From positions 1-46,179 of the forward strand of contig JAFWPB010000008.1 of the NCBI GenBank assembly GCA_017545245.1: a stretch of 46,179 bases of DNA. Reading direction: 5' to 3'. The position numbers and the translations under genes were made by a program. The notes under the pieces are model-generated. The model was given only the letters and a program-made list of their open reading frames with translations. It ran no database searches and was not told the origin of the DNA. Below are positions 6,786 through 15,374 of the stretch, in pieces; position 1 is the stretch's first letter; the number at the start of each line of letters is the position of its first letter. This DNA is from Clostridiales bacterium. GTDB taxonomy: Bacteria; Bacillota; Clostridia; Saccharofermentanales; Saccharofermentanaceae.

Positions 6786-9257
6786 TCAGCCACGCTCCTG
6801 TACGACTGCTTTACTCCGCTTTTGAATGATCTTGATCACTTCATCCACAGTTCTGTCACCTGTGAAATAACCAGGTGCTTCTTCCTCTATGATCATCATG
6901 GCAGTAGGATCCGATGAACAGGATTCCCGAATACCCTCTATCACTTTCAAAAGCGCCTCAATATGTTTCTCGTCCATATGAACAGATTCCATAGGCAACC
7001 ACCGTGCCATATTCGAATCTGTCTCAGTCATTTTCCATCTGATTCGATCGGATTCGAAGCTTAGATCTACAAGGTCGTCAAAAGCTGTTCGATTGATAGG
7101 CATTCCGCCACTCCTTATAGCATGTACCAGTTGATTTTTCTCTTCAAACATGCAACGAAGAAAATCCCACGCCTCATCTTTGAATTGAGAAGTCTGGGAA
7201 ATGGCGATCGATGAACTTATTTCCGCTTTCGCCCCATTTCCGTCTACACTGGGATTTCCGACAAGGCATACATTCCCGTCACAATAATGGTAGAGATCGG
7301 CAAACTGTTGCGGATCATGAAATGATGCACTCATAGCAACAAGTGTGCCTGCAACAAACATCTGCGCGTCGAACAAAAGAGAATCATCGTATATCAACTC
7401 GGCCTCAAGATCCACATTGGTTTTCGGTATTCCATAGTCCTTCACCATTCTCAGGATTTCCCGGAATTCAGGAACATCAAAATTGACTATCCTCTTATCA
7501 TAGTTCAGTAAATGGCTGGTTGCGCCATTCATCAGCGTCTCCAGGAGTTCACTCTGTGTTACATTGCCCATCAGTCTGACGCCCTGCGGGAGATCCTGCT
7601 CCAGATTCCGGAACTCTTCGTATGTCCAACCGATTCTTTCTCCGGAATATTCCTTGTTAGCCAGCATTCCGGTAACCGAAAAACTAAGAGGCATCTGATA
7701 AAGTTTTCCATCACGCTCACACGCCCTCAGTATATTATCAAAAAATAATTTTCGATCCAGCGGCTTACTACCATCAATCAAAGTATTCAGATCCACCAGT
7801 GCTCTTTCTGTATTAAACTGTGAAAAAGAACCGAAGTTCAGAAGAATATCAGGTCCATCCCCGGACAGGATATCAAGATAGATCTGATCCACAATACTCG
7901 ATTCTTCATTGGTCTTGAGAGCTTTCAGTGCAGACCAAGAAGACATCATCTCTGAACCCGTTGAGGCGTATAAGTCTTCTCCTGCATAGTCCAGAATAAC
8001 AATACGTGTCTTCTTTCCCGGATCCGTATTGTATGTATTGATCAGCTTCAAGAAGTCTCCTTCCGGTGTACCAAGCGAGGTCAGATAAATAATGCTCTTC
8101 CCTGCATTGGGGTTTTTCTCCAACCGATGCAGATGCATTAAGTATAAGGAAGTAGATCCGCCTCTACCAATATATCCAAAAGATTCTGTACCACGCGTTT
8201 CACGTAACACATATATATCGTTATCTGAAGCAAAGTATGTGCTTGAACTCTCAATACCGGTATATACGCAGTCTGTATCACTCCAAGACAGGATCGTCTG
8301 CGGATCTTGTCCGGTAAGCAGGTCGTATTTTTTTATCCCGTTTCCCAGTGTGGCATACACTCCATTTTGCCAAGGCATCAATAGTTCTCCATGCACACGA
8401 CAGGTCAACTCCAGTTTTTCCCCGATCTTTTTTCCGGTAGACGGATCAAGTTCAAACATGTACGTGGTTGGTGTAGCATACGGATCAATTGGATTTCCAG
8501 TCAAAAAATATACATAGAACTTCTCTCCTATCCGGAAAAACTTGACAGTATTGCTGCCGAATCCGAGTCTTTCTTCACTCAAAAGTTTTCCATTCGCATC
8601 ATAAAGAAGAACTGAAGAGGAATCATAAGAAAAATCATAACAGAAAAAACTACCATTTTCCAAAAACAGCATATTTGTCCACGAGATAGTTCTGTCCAAA
8701 ACAACTTCATTCGTAAGTTCTCCATCCGGAGAAATATCATAAAGAACAGAAGAACCATACATATATGTAGATTCTTCATAAGGTGTTAGCAATATCTTCG
8801 CCTTACCGGAAGTATCTTCTGCCATTCCTACAACGTCGGTTCCGGAAGTAAAAACGTTAAACTTTTTTAGTTTCCCGTCCAGTCCGAAGACAGCCAGACC
8901 GTCTCGCGAATAGCTTCTAACCTCGTCAAGAAGTTGCTTATATTCTTCAAGATTCGAAGAATTGTAATGAAAATTGTTGTATCTCTCTTGCAGTTCCAGC
9001 GGCTGAACATATTCTTCTTGGACAGATGCTACAACACAGTCTGAAAAAACTTTCGAATCCATGATTGAACGATGATCCAGATCTCTTCCATCAGGATCTC
9101 CAAAATCCAGTTCAAATTCCTCGCAAGTGAAATACGGATCCGTCTCCTGTACTACTCTGTTTCTAGGTTCTCGTTTTTTCTTATTACAACCTGCAATCGG
9201 CAGGACCATAGCTATACATAAACAAGCGGATAGTACACGAAGTGTTAGCTTTTTCAT
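6786..9257 (-). CDS. Lipoprotein: beta-propeller-like N-terminus plus solute-binding domain
   Basis: An 823-aa exported lipoprotein. Residues 1-24 are a signal peptide with lipobox PIAGC (Cys24). Residues ~95-400 contain repeated strand-turn units (FGLDGKLKKF, YDISPDGELT, YDANGKLLSE, ELDPSTGKKI, YDLLTGQDP) suggesting a beta-propeller. Residues ~400-790 resemble family 1 extracellular solute-binding proteins (GDGPDILLNFGS, LVDLNTLI, GKLYQMPLSFSVTGMLANKE), ending in the family's EEEAPGYFTGDRTVDEVIKIIQ tail. Classical binding proteins are ~430 aa. No permease or ATPase is adjacent, so it may act as a receptor or serve a distant transporter. The start has AAGGAGG upstream. A damaged relative lies at 16445-16993. 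Confidence 0.85.
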   Translation of the reverse strand: MKKLTLRVLSACLCIAMVLPIAGCNKKKREPRNRVVQETDPYFTCEEFELDFGDPDGRDLDHRSIMDSKVFSDCVVASVQEEYVQPLELQERYNNFHYNSSNLEEYKQLLDEVRSYSRDGLAVFGLDGKLKKFNVFTSGTDVVGMAEDTSGKAKILLTPYEESTYMYGSSVLYDISPDGELTNEVVLDRTISWTNMLFLENGSFFCYDFSYDSSSVLLYDANGKLLSEERLGFGSNTVKFFRIGEKFYVYFLTGNPIDPYATPTTYMFELDPSTGKKIGEKLELTCRVHGELLMPWQNGVYATLGNGIKKYDLLTGQDPQTILSWSDTDCVYTGIESSSTYFASDNDIYVLRETRGTESFGYIGRGGSTSLYLMHLHRLEKNPNAGKSIIYLTSLGTPEGDFLKLINTYNTDPGKKTRIVILDYAGEDLYASTGSEMMSSWSALKALKTNEESSIVDQIYLDILSGDGPDILLNFGSFSQFNTERALVDLNTLIDGSKPLDRKLFFDNILRACERDGKLYQMPLSFSVTGMLANKEYSGERIGWTYEEFRNLEQDLPQGVRLMGNVTQSELLETLMNGATSHLLNYDKRIVNFDVPEFREILRMVKDYGIPKTNVDLEAELIYDDSLLFDAQMFVAGTLVAMSASFHDPQQFADLYHYCDGNVCLVGNPSVDGNGAKAEISSSIAISQTSQFKDEAWDFLRCMFEEKNQLVHAIRSGGMPINRTAFDDLVDLSFESDRIRWKMTETDSNMARWLPMESVHMDEKHIEALLKVIEGIRESCSSDPTAMMIIEEEAPGYFTGDRTVDEVIKIIQKRSKAVVQERG

Positions 9258-9301
9258 CTATCACTGCCTCCTTGAGTGCATCAAAGAAAGAAACCAAAGG
9301 G

Positions 9302-9356
9302 GATTAGGATAGGCTTGGAAAGGATATCCTAATCTGTTACTCGTAGTGTAACAGAT
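9302..9356. promoter_or_regulatory. Two overlapping inverted repeats between divergent genes
   Basis: GATTAGGATA (9302-9311) pairs with TATCCTAATC (9325-9334), and ATCTGTTAC (9332-9340) with GTAACAGAT (9348-9356), sharing three bases. They sit between the solute-binding lipoprotein and TetR genes. The 9-7-9 palindrome is a candidate operator for the TetR product, or the pair could form alternative RNA hairpins in the lipoprotein leader. Confidence 0.4.
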
Positions 9357-9432
9357 GCTTTCAGTATATCACGGCAGGCACGATCGAGTGGAAGTAATTG
9401 AGCGGATGGTGAAAAAGCGACAAGAGAAAATG

Positions 9433-9441
9433 TGCTATAAT
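9433..9441 (+). promoter_or_regulatory. Extended -10 promoter of the TetR gene
   Basis: TGCTATAAT at 9433-9441 is a perfect extended -10 element with no -35 box at the right distance. Transcription would begin near 9448, which rules out the GTG at 9446 and favours the ATG at 9476 as the translation start. A GATCGAGTGG-type motif copy lies just upstream (9371-9396). Confidence 0.6.
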
Positions 9442-9475
9442 ACTTGTGAAATCTATGTTGCAGCAGGAATCAGGT

Positions 9476-10033
9476 ATGGCGAATTTTACGGAAAAAGCAA
9501 TTAAGGAGACATTCCTTTCTCTGTTATCGGAAAGACCGCTCAGTCAGATCACAGTGAAGGATATTGTCGAAAAATGCGGTGTGAACCGGAATTCTTTCTA
9601 CTACCATTTCCGGGATATGAAAGCTTTGCTCGAAAGTATCGTGAAGGAAGATGTGGACCAAATCATGGCGGAACATCCGACTATCGATTCCTTGGAATCC
9701 GCATTTGCCACGACTATCGACTTTGCCGAGAAGAACCGTATGATCATCCAGCATATTTATAACTCTGTTAACCGCGATGTTTTCGAACAGAATCTGTGGA
9801 AGGTCTGTGAATATGTGATCGCCACCTTCGGGGCAACTGCATTCGCAGGGACACCGGTCAGTGCTTTTGACAAAGAAGCCATATCCGAATACTATACCTG
9901 CCAGCTCTTCGGTGTCGCTGTCTTCTGGCTTCGGAGCGGGACGAAGAGTGACATTCACGAAAAAATATCTAGGATCTGTGAACTTCAGAGAGGCATTATC
10001 GAGGAAACCATCCAGAGAAGTTTAGACAGATAA
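9476..10033 (+). CDS. TetR/AcrR-family transcriptional regulator
   Basis: A 185-aa repressor-type protein starting MANFTEKAIKETF; this ATG is used because AGGA lies upstream and the promoter start point excludes earlier codons. The helix-turn-helix spans about residues 24-46 (ITVKDIVEKCGVNRNSFYYHF). The C-terminal ~135 residues are helical and lack the classical multidrug-binding signature, resembling the DhaS-like TetR branch. A terminator follows directly, then a three-gene ABC exporter in the same direction, so control of that exporter is the natural guess. A 9-7-9 palindrome at 9332-9356 is a candidate operator. The ligand is unknown. Confidence 0.85.
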   Translation: MANFTEKAIKETFLSLLSERPLSQITVKDIVEKCGVNRNSFYYHFRDMKALLESIVKEDVDQIMAEHPTIDSLESAFATTIDFAEKNRMIIQHIYNSVNRDVFEQNLWKVCEYVIATFGATAFAGTPVSAFDKEAISEYYTCQLFGVAVFWLRSGTKSDIHEKISRICELQRGIIEETIQRSLDR

Positions 10034-10064
10034 GCCCTTTTGCCTAAAAATTCGACATCTGACA

Positions 10065-10100
10065 ACTCGTGTATGAAAACCGTACACGAGTCTTTTTTTG
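10065..10100 (+). terminator. Rho-independent terminator after TetR gene
   Basis: Stem ACTCGTGTA (10065-10073) pairs with TACACGAGT (10083-10091), with a 9-base loop and CTTTTTTTG following. It separates the TetR transcript from the ABC operon. Confidence 0.85.
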
Positions 10101-10174
10101 TCCGTTGTGATTGATTCTTCGGGTCGGTAATATGAACACGTTCTTCAAGGATGATGAATTAAAGGAGGCTTTAT

Positions 10175-11098
10175 ATGAGTGTAATCGAAGTGGAACACTT
10201 GACGAAAGACTATGGATTTGGACGCGGTGTCTTTGATGTATCTTTTCATGTGGATGAAGGCGAGGTCTTCGGATTTCTCGGACCAAACGGTGCGGGAAAA
10301 TCTACGACGATCCGTCATCTGATGGGCTTTTCCAAGCCGGGTGACGGACACACGCGGATATTCGGAAAAGAAACGTTTGCCAGATATGACCAGATCCTGA
10401 AAAATGTCGGGTATATCCCCGGCGAGATTGCGCTTCCGGCCGGACTTACCGGATGGGAATTTCTTCGTATGATGCATCATGGAAAAGATGAAACGAAAAT
10501 GAGAGAACTTCTGGATCTGTTTGAACTGGATCCGTCCGGAGAGACAAAGCGGATGAGTCTTGGCGTGAAAAGAAAGCTGGCTGTGGTTTCGGCGTTCATG
10601 AATGACCCGGATGTGCTAATCCTGGATGAACCGACAAGCGGTCTGGATCCGGTGATGCAGAATGTCTTTATTGACTACATCCGAAATGAGAAAAAGAAAG
10701 GAAAAACGATTCTTCTTTCCAGCCATATTTTCTCAGAAGTCGATGCAACCTGTGATCGGATCGCGATCATCAAGGATGGAAAGATCGTATCGGATTTTGT
10801 AGCAGATGATCTGCGTCATGCATCCCAGAAAAACTACAGTCTCACCTTTTCCCGTCCTATTGATTTCGAAGGATTCCTAAGTACCTGCGAAGAAGGAAAA
10901 AAAATCTCGATCCTGGAAACGTCCCGCAAGGATCTGAAAGTGATTGTTTCTGTAAACGATGCGGACATCAATGAACTGGTCAGTAGACTTTGTGACTTCC
11001 CGGTATGCGGGTTCGTGCATCTGAAAGAGACCCTCGAGGATTACTTCATGAAATATTACAAAGAAGAAAAAGACTTTGGAGGTGCTTTTGCAAAATGA
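10175..11098 (+). CDS. ABC transporter ATP-binding protein 1
   Basis: A 307-aa nucleotide-binding subunit. Walker A is GPNGAGKST (36-44), Walker B VLILDE (147-152) followed by PTSGLDP, and the H-loop is in LLSSHIFSEVD. The signature reads MSLGVKRKLAVV rather than LSGGQ, as in many ABC-2 exporters of the drug/bacteriocin class. About 80 extra C-terminal residues form the accessory domain common in that class. AAAGGAGG precedes the ATG. The stop overlaps the start of the next ATPase by four bases. It presumably powers the permease at 12007 together with the second ATPase, as a heterodimer. Confidence 0.93.
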   Translation: MSVIEVEHLTKDYGFGRGVFDVSFHVDEGEVFGFLGPNGAGKSTTIRHLMGFSKPGDGHTRIFGKETFARYDQILKNVGYIPGEIALPAGLTGWEFLRMMHHGKDETKMRELLDLFELDPSGETKRMSLGVKRKLAVVSAFMNDPDVLILDEPTSGLDPVMQNVFIDYIRNEKKKGKTILLSSHIFSEVDATCDRIAIIKDGKIVSDFVADDLRHASQKNYSLTFSRPIDFEGFLSTCEEGKKISILETSRKDLKVIVSVNDADINELVSRLCDFPVCGFVHLKETLEDYFMKYYKEEKDFGGAFAK

Positions 11099-12006
11099 CT
11101 GCTGTGATAGAACTAAAGAAACTGACAAAAGATTACGGGCAGAGCCGGGGCATCTTCGATATCGATCTTTCCATTGACGAAGGAGAGATGGTGGGATTCG
11201 CCGGAACGAATGGAAGCGGCAAGACCACGACGATTCGAAACATCATGGGCTTTTTGGAACCGACATCCGGTCATGCGTATGTATATGGCAAAGAGGCCTG
11301 GAAGCATTCGAGCGAATATGTGAAGGATATCGGTTATGTCCCCGGCGAGATTGCTTTTCCGGATCTCCCGACGGGTACGGCTTTCCTGAAAAGCCAGGCG
11401 AGTTTTCTGGGCGTGAAGGACATGTCATACGCGGAAAAAATGATTGAGAAGCTTCAGCTGGATCCGCGTGCTCCCCTGAAGAGGATGAGTAAGGGTATGA
11501 AACAGAAGACGGCCATCGTAGCGGCTCTGATGGCGGATCCGAGAATACTGATCCTGGACGAACCGACAACAGGTCTGGATCCGCTGATGCGGGATGCCTT
11601 CCTCGACATCATCAAAGAAGAACATGCACGTGGAAAGACGATCTTCATGAGCAGCCACATGTTCGAAGAACTGGAAACGACATGCCAGCGGGTCGCTCTG
11701 ATATCAAACGGCAGGATCGTGGATATCGCAGATATGGATGCGATCCGGAATCCTACGAAGAGACAATATAAGGTCGAGTTCAAGAAAAAAGACGAATACG
11801 AGCGATTCAAGACTTCATCCTATGAGATCGTACGAGATCAGGAGAAGCATCTTCAGGTCACGGTATCTCTTCCAGGTTCGGAACTGAACAGGCTTTTCCA
11901 CGATCTGAAAGGGAGCGATGTCCGCTTTATCTCGGAGGTACAGTATAACCTCGACAAGTATTTCCGTTCGAAACTTTTTGCAGAAACCGACAAGGAGGAA
12001 AAATAA
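11095..12006 (+). CDS. ABC transporter ATP-binding protein 2
   Basis: A 303-aa nucleotide-binding subunit, starting MTAVIELKKLTK at 11095; GGAGGTG upstream and the ATGA overlap with the preceding gene fix this start. Walker A is GTNGSGKTT (37-45), the signature MSKGMKQKTAIV, and Walker B ILILDEPTTGLDP. It is paralogous to the upstream ATPase through the whole length, so the pair arose by tandem duplication. With two ATPases and one permease gene the complex would have two different nucleotide sites. Confidence 0.93.
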   Translation: MTAVIELKKLTKDYGQSRGIFDIDLSIDEGEMVGFAGTNGSGKTTTIRNIMGFLEPTSGHAYVYGKEAWKHSSEYVKDIGYVPGEIAFPDLPTGTAFLKSQASFLGVKDMSYAEKMIEKLQLDPRAPLKRMSKGMKQKTAIVAALMADPRILILDEPTTGLDPLMRDAFLDIIKEEHARGKTIFMSSHMFEELETTCQRVALISNGRIVDIADMDAIRNPTKRQYKVEFKKKDEYERFKTSSYEIVRDQEKHLQVTVSLPGSELNRLFHDLKGSDVRFISEVQYNLDKYFRSKLFAETDKEEK

Positions 12007-13560
12007 ATGTTCAGTAAATCTCTTTTCAAACAATCCTGTAAAGCCAATGGTATCATGTGGCTGATCATAACTTTTGCGGTATGTTTTATGCTTTCCTGCG
12101 TGATGCTGATCTCAGGCCGCGGTGATATCAGTAAGACGAAGGATGCGATCCAGAATACGATCATCGAACAGGAGACCGAGTCTTCCATCGAGAAGCGTGC
12201 ACTGAATTACTATGAAATCAGTAATTCCGCTCTGCAATACTTCGACAGTGTTTTCGGTGAAGAATATGTTGCGGTATATAAAGAGGCATTAAGTGGAGGG
12301 TTTCCCGAAGACCAGGCAGCTCAATCTGCGCAGATGGGTGCATATAAAAACACCATGGAAAAGATCGAAAACGAGTATTATCCGGGTGTAGTTCAGTCGT
12401 TAGGTTATACGAAGGATTCCACAGAAGATCAGGAAATTAAAGGTGTGATCTTCTATACTCTGAACCCGATGAATGAAGACGGAAGTTTCATGTTCGACAG
12501 TTTCTATCAGGAACACGGAGAGACGCCTCTTCACTACAGTGATCTTATTCCGGGAATGTCGGATGCGTCACACTCCGAAGCCCGTGACAAATACGCCATG
12601 CAGGCAGCCTCTGTTTTTCTTGCCGGAAACATGACTAAAGAAGAATCCATACAGCAGGCACTGGATTCCTTGGCGGAATATGGTGTGACAAGACAGCAGT
12701 ATGATGAATTCGGTTTTTCGGACTATGCTCACATCAAATCGATTTCCGAACAGGTGATCGTCAGTTACCGTGCCGATATTTCGTATCGTCTCGATAATCT
12801 GAAAGACGGAGAAACAGAAGATACCGTCAAAGAAGAAGTAACAGCCAAGGAATGCAACAGCCTTCTTGCCAATCTTCCTCAGGAAGTATCCGAGGCTCTG
12901 GATGAGATCGGGCAGATGGATATGTACGGTATCCTGATCGGATCGATCTTTTATAAGATGGCAGGTCTTCTTCTGCCGATCATCTACATGATCATGACAT
13001 CCAATGCACTGATCGCAGGTCAGGTGGACAGCGGTTCCATGGCATATGTACTGGCCACTTCCGTAAAGCGCCGTACAGTTACCTTTACTCAAAGTGTATA
13101 TCTGGTTGGTTCGCTGCTCCTGATGTTTATCCTGACAAGCGTAACGAGTGTGATCTGTCTGAACATTGTCGATGTCACGACGAATCTTACATGGAAAAAA
13201 CTTCTCCTTATGAATGCCGGTGCTTTTCTCGTCATGTTTGCACTGAGCGGCATATGCTTCCTGAGTTCCTGCTGGTTCAACAGAAGCAAGAATGCTATGG
13301 CCATCGGCGGTGGTCTTTCGATGTTCTTCCTGGTAGCGACGATGCTTGGTCTTTTCGGATCCCCGATCCTTCCGTCCATTATCCGTATGGATGCACTGGA
13401 TTACTTTAACTACGTATCCGTGATCACTCTTTTCGACCCGATCGCGATCCTCGACGGAACAAACGGATTCCTGCCAAAATACCTGATCCTTCTGGCTATC
13501 GGACTCATTTGCTACATTATCGGTTCCGTGCACTTCAGAAAAAAGGATCTCCCGTTATAA
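12007..13560 (+). CDS. ABC-2 type permease
   Basis: A 517-aa integral membrane protein. One membrane helix lies near residues 17-36, then a large extracytoplasmic domain of ~260 residues, rich in Glu/Asp/Gln, then about five to six C-terminal helices from residue ~310 (LLPIIYMIMTSNALIAGQVDSGSMAYVLA, the conserved ABC-2 segment). The ATG follows the previous stop immediately, with AAGGAGG just upstream, so translation is coupled to the second ATPase. The arrangement suits an exporter of a drug, peptide or lipid. The substrate is unknown; regulation by the TetR at 9476 is inferred from position. Confidence 0.9.
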   Translation: MFSKSLFKQSCKANGIMWLIITFAVCFMLSCVMLISGRGDISKTKDAIQNTIIEQETESSIEKRALNYYEISNSALQYFDSVFGEEYVAVYKEALSGGFPEDQAAQSAQMGAYKNTMEKIENEYYPGVVQSLGYTKDSTEDQEIKGVIFYTLNPMNEDGSFMFDSFYQEHGETPLHYSDLIPGMSDASHSEARDKYAMQAASVFLAGNMTKEESIQQALDSLAEYGVTRQQYDEFGFSDYAHIKSISEQVIVSYRADISYRLDNLKDGETEDTVKEEVTAKECNSLLANLPQEVSEALDEIGQMDMYGILIGSIFYKMAGLLLPIIYMIMTSNALIAGQVDSGSMAYVLATSVKRRTVTFTQSVYLVGSLLLMFILTSVTSVICLNIVDVTTNLTWKKLLLMNAGAFLVMFALSGICFLSSCWFNRSKNAMAIGGGLSMFFLVATMLGLFGSPILPSIIRMDALDYFNYVSVITLFDPIAILDGTNGFLPKYLILLAIGLICYIIGSVHFRKKDLPL

Positions 13561-13584
13561 AGCACTTGCACTTTTAATGGAGAG

Positions 13585-13625
13585 CGGGGGTCAAAGATGT
13601 TCTCACAGAACATCTTTGACTCCCG
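13585..13625. terminator. Long stem-loop shared by convergent gene ends
   Basis: GTCAAAGATGTTCT (13590-13603) pairs perfectly with AGAACATCTTTGAC (13607-13620); five further pairs (one a wobble) extend the stem to 19 bases with a 3-base loop. It contains the last codons and stop of the minus-strand flavoprotein gene. No T-run follows on either strand, so termination efficiency is uncertain; it may act as an mRNA 3'-end stabiliser. Confidence 0.55.
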
Positions 13626-14163
13626 TTTCCGCCTCCCGCATGATCGTTTCCACATCCGTACCATAGATATCGAGACCCACGGCTGTCAGGAGTTTCACTT
13701 CCTTAATACCATAAAAATTCTCGGCCAGTGCTTTTACATAACCAAAGCCAAACTCATATGGTACCAGCGCACCGCCGGCCGTCGTGACATAGTAAAGCTT
13801 CTCAGCCTTACAAAGCGGGATCGGCAGGCCATCGTCCGAATAATCGAACGTCGTACCCATCGCATTGATCTGCTCGAAGTATTGTTTGAGAGAGCTTGGA
13901 AACGACAGGTCCCAGTATGGTGCCGCGACCACGATCGTATCCGCTGACTTGAACTGCATCGCCAGATTGAAGATCGGATCATCCCACTGTTTCTCCGCAA
14001 TCAGGGCATCCCTCTTCTGCAGGAACGCCTCATCCACGACCGGAAAATCGACTTCGGAAAGCACCACTTCCGTTATCTCCCCGTCCAGTTCTTTCAGAAG
14101 CGCATCCGTCAGGCGCTTCGTACGTGAATCTGTTCTCACACATGCATTGATCAGCAAAATCAT
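13603..14163 (-). CDS. NAD(P)H-dependent FMN oxidoreductase (flavodoxin-like fold)
   Basis: A 186-aa enzyme starting MILLINACVRTDSRTKRL; the start is chosen because GGAAGGAG lies 7 bases upstream, while earlier in-frame ATGs have none. The N-terminal strand followed by RTDSRTKRLTDAL is the FMN phosphate-binding loop of the NAD(P)H:quinone reductase/azoreductase family. VVAAPYWDLSFPSSLKQYFEQI is the second family motif, and TTAGG near residue 130 the third. It probably reduces quinones or azo/nitro compounds. It is monocistronic, convergent with the ABC operon, with its last codons inside a 19-bp stem-loop. Confidence 0.85.
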   Translation of the reverse strand: MILLINACVRTDSRTKRLTDALLKELDGEITEVVLSEVDFPVVDEAFLQKRDALIAEKQWDDPIFNLAMQFKSADTIVVAAPYWDLSFPSSLKQYFEQINAMGTTFDYSDDGLPIPLCKAEKLYYVTTAGGALVPYEFGFGYVKALAENFYGIKEVKLLTAVGLDIYGTDVETIMREAETGVKDVL

Positions 14164-14380
14164 AGGCGTCTCCTTCCAAGAGGTATCTGATTGCTTTTTA
14201 AACTCTTGCATATCCGTATCCAAGAATTGGATCGGTTATGGCTCAATCAAACCACAAATTCATCGAATATTCAACCAAGGGCAGCCACACCTGCGCAGTT
14301 TATATATTCTGCAAATCCCGCAAGTACTACGGAAGCGCTACAATATACAGAAAGAAAAGCAGGAATCATCTTCTACACAC

Positions 14381-15130
14381 TCAAATATACCGCCAGATGG
14401 TAATGCCGGTCTTCCCTTTTTTCGTGGTGCGTTCTTCGCCGTGGTATTCCAGTTTCCCATATCCACGGACGGAAACTATACTGTTTTCCTTAAGAATGGT
14501 CTCCGGGTTATGGCATATTTGTCCGTTAAGCGTGACTTTCTCCATATCGAAAAGCGCTTTTGCATCGGTGCGGGACAGATGATATACCTTCGCAAGGATG
14601 GCATCGAGTCTGGGAGACGTTACCGTGATGTTCTCTTCTTTCCGTTTCGGAAGATAGTTCTCCGGGACGTCTTCAACCAATTTGCAGCTAACAGCAGTGT
14701 GCTTGACCCGATCAAGATCACGGCAGAAAACATCAGCTACTTTCTCGAGCACAAAGCAATATGCAGAATTGTTCTGAACCAGGATATCTCCGACCATGTC
14801 GCGTTCAATCCCAAGATTTAGAATCGCGCCGAGGAAATCACGATGGGTCAGCGTCTCGGCAAACTTCGCCTGTTTAGGTTCGATGAGAAGGACTCTGATT
14901 GGAAAGTCTTCGTCATAGGAGAGATCCTCCGGATTTCCGAAACGGACGATGACCCGTTCACTGTTCTCCATACCACCCCAGATCTTCATCTCACTTTCAG
15001 ATGCCACCTCAAAAGCGAGACTCGCCGTCTCGCCCGAATGAAAACTCGAATAGGTATAATAGCCGGACTGACGGGCACGTTCTGCCAATTCGGAAAAGCG
15101 TTTCAGATTTTGCTGCTGATGTTCATTCAT
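14381..15130 (-). CDS. ylmH: YlmH-type S4-domain RNA-binding protein
   Basis: A 249-aa cytoplasmic protein. Residues ~172-235 are an S4 RNA-binding domain (RLDAILAKVYHLSRTDAKALF...VTLNGQ). The preceding region carries the YlmH block THRDFLGAILNLGIERDMVGDI (95-116). In Bacillus, YlmH is linked to stalled-ribosome quality control and lies beside cell-division genes; here it stands alone, with no sepF/yggT/divIVA neighbours. AAGGAGAGG precedes the ATG by 7 bases. Length and motifs are complete, so it should be functional. Confidence 0.88.
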   Translation of the reverse strand: MNEHQQQNLKRFSELAERARQSGYYTYSSFHSGETASLAFEVASESEMKIWGGMENSERVIVRFGNPEDLSYDEDFPIRVLLIEPKQAKFAETLTHRDFLGAILNLGIERDMVGDILVQNNSAYCFVLEKVADVFCRDLDRVKHTAVSCKLVEDVPENYLPKRKEENITVTSPRLDAILAKVYHLSRTDAKALFDMEKVTLNGQICHNPETILKENSIVSVRGYGKLEYHGEERTTKKGKTGITIWRYI

Positions 15131-15289
15131 CAGAAAACCTCTCCTTATTTCTGAACAAGATATCCGCCATCAGCGAATACTTTCGTACCGATTATATAAT
15201 CTGATATGTCGGATAACAAGAATTGGCCTTGCTTCTGTTTTAAACATGATCAAGAGAATATGCTGAAAAACTCATCAGGATGTCTTTCT

Positions 15290-15307
15290 GGATGGTATAA
15301 TTACCTT
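15290..15307 (+). promoter_or_regulatory. Extended -10 promoter of the SUKH gene
   Basis: TGGTATAAT (15293-15301) sits inside GGATGGTATAATTACCTT, which matches 1145-1162 at 17 of 18 positions. It lies about 75 bases before the start codon at 15375. Confidence 0.5.
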
Positions 15308-15374
15308 ATCTGTGGGAAACCTTAGATCGTACAATTTTTGAGGCAAGGAAAAAGTATATTACGGAGGGGATAGG

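Noticed and set aside
12568..13533. Minus-strand open frame of 321 codons
   Set aside because: Antisense to the ABC permease; Cys/His-rich composition reflects the reverse complement of membrane-helix codons.
14238..14400. Plus-strand frame beginning MAQSNHKFIEYSTKGSHTCA
   Set aside because: No ribosome site, short unique part, and it continues antisense into ylmH. It might be a fragment of something but cannot be supported.
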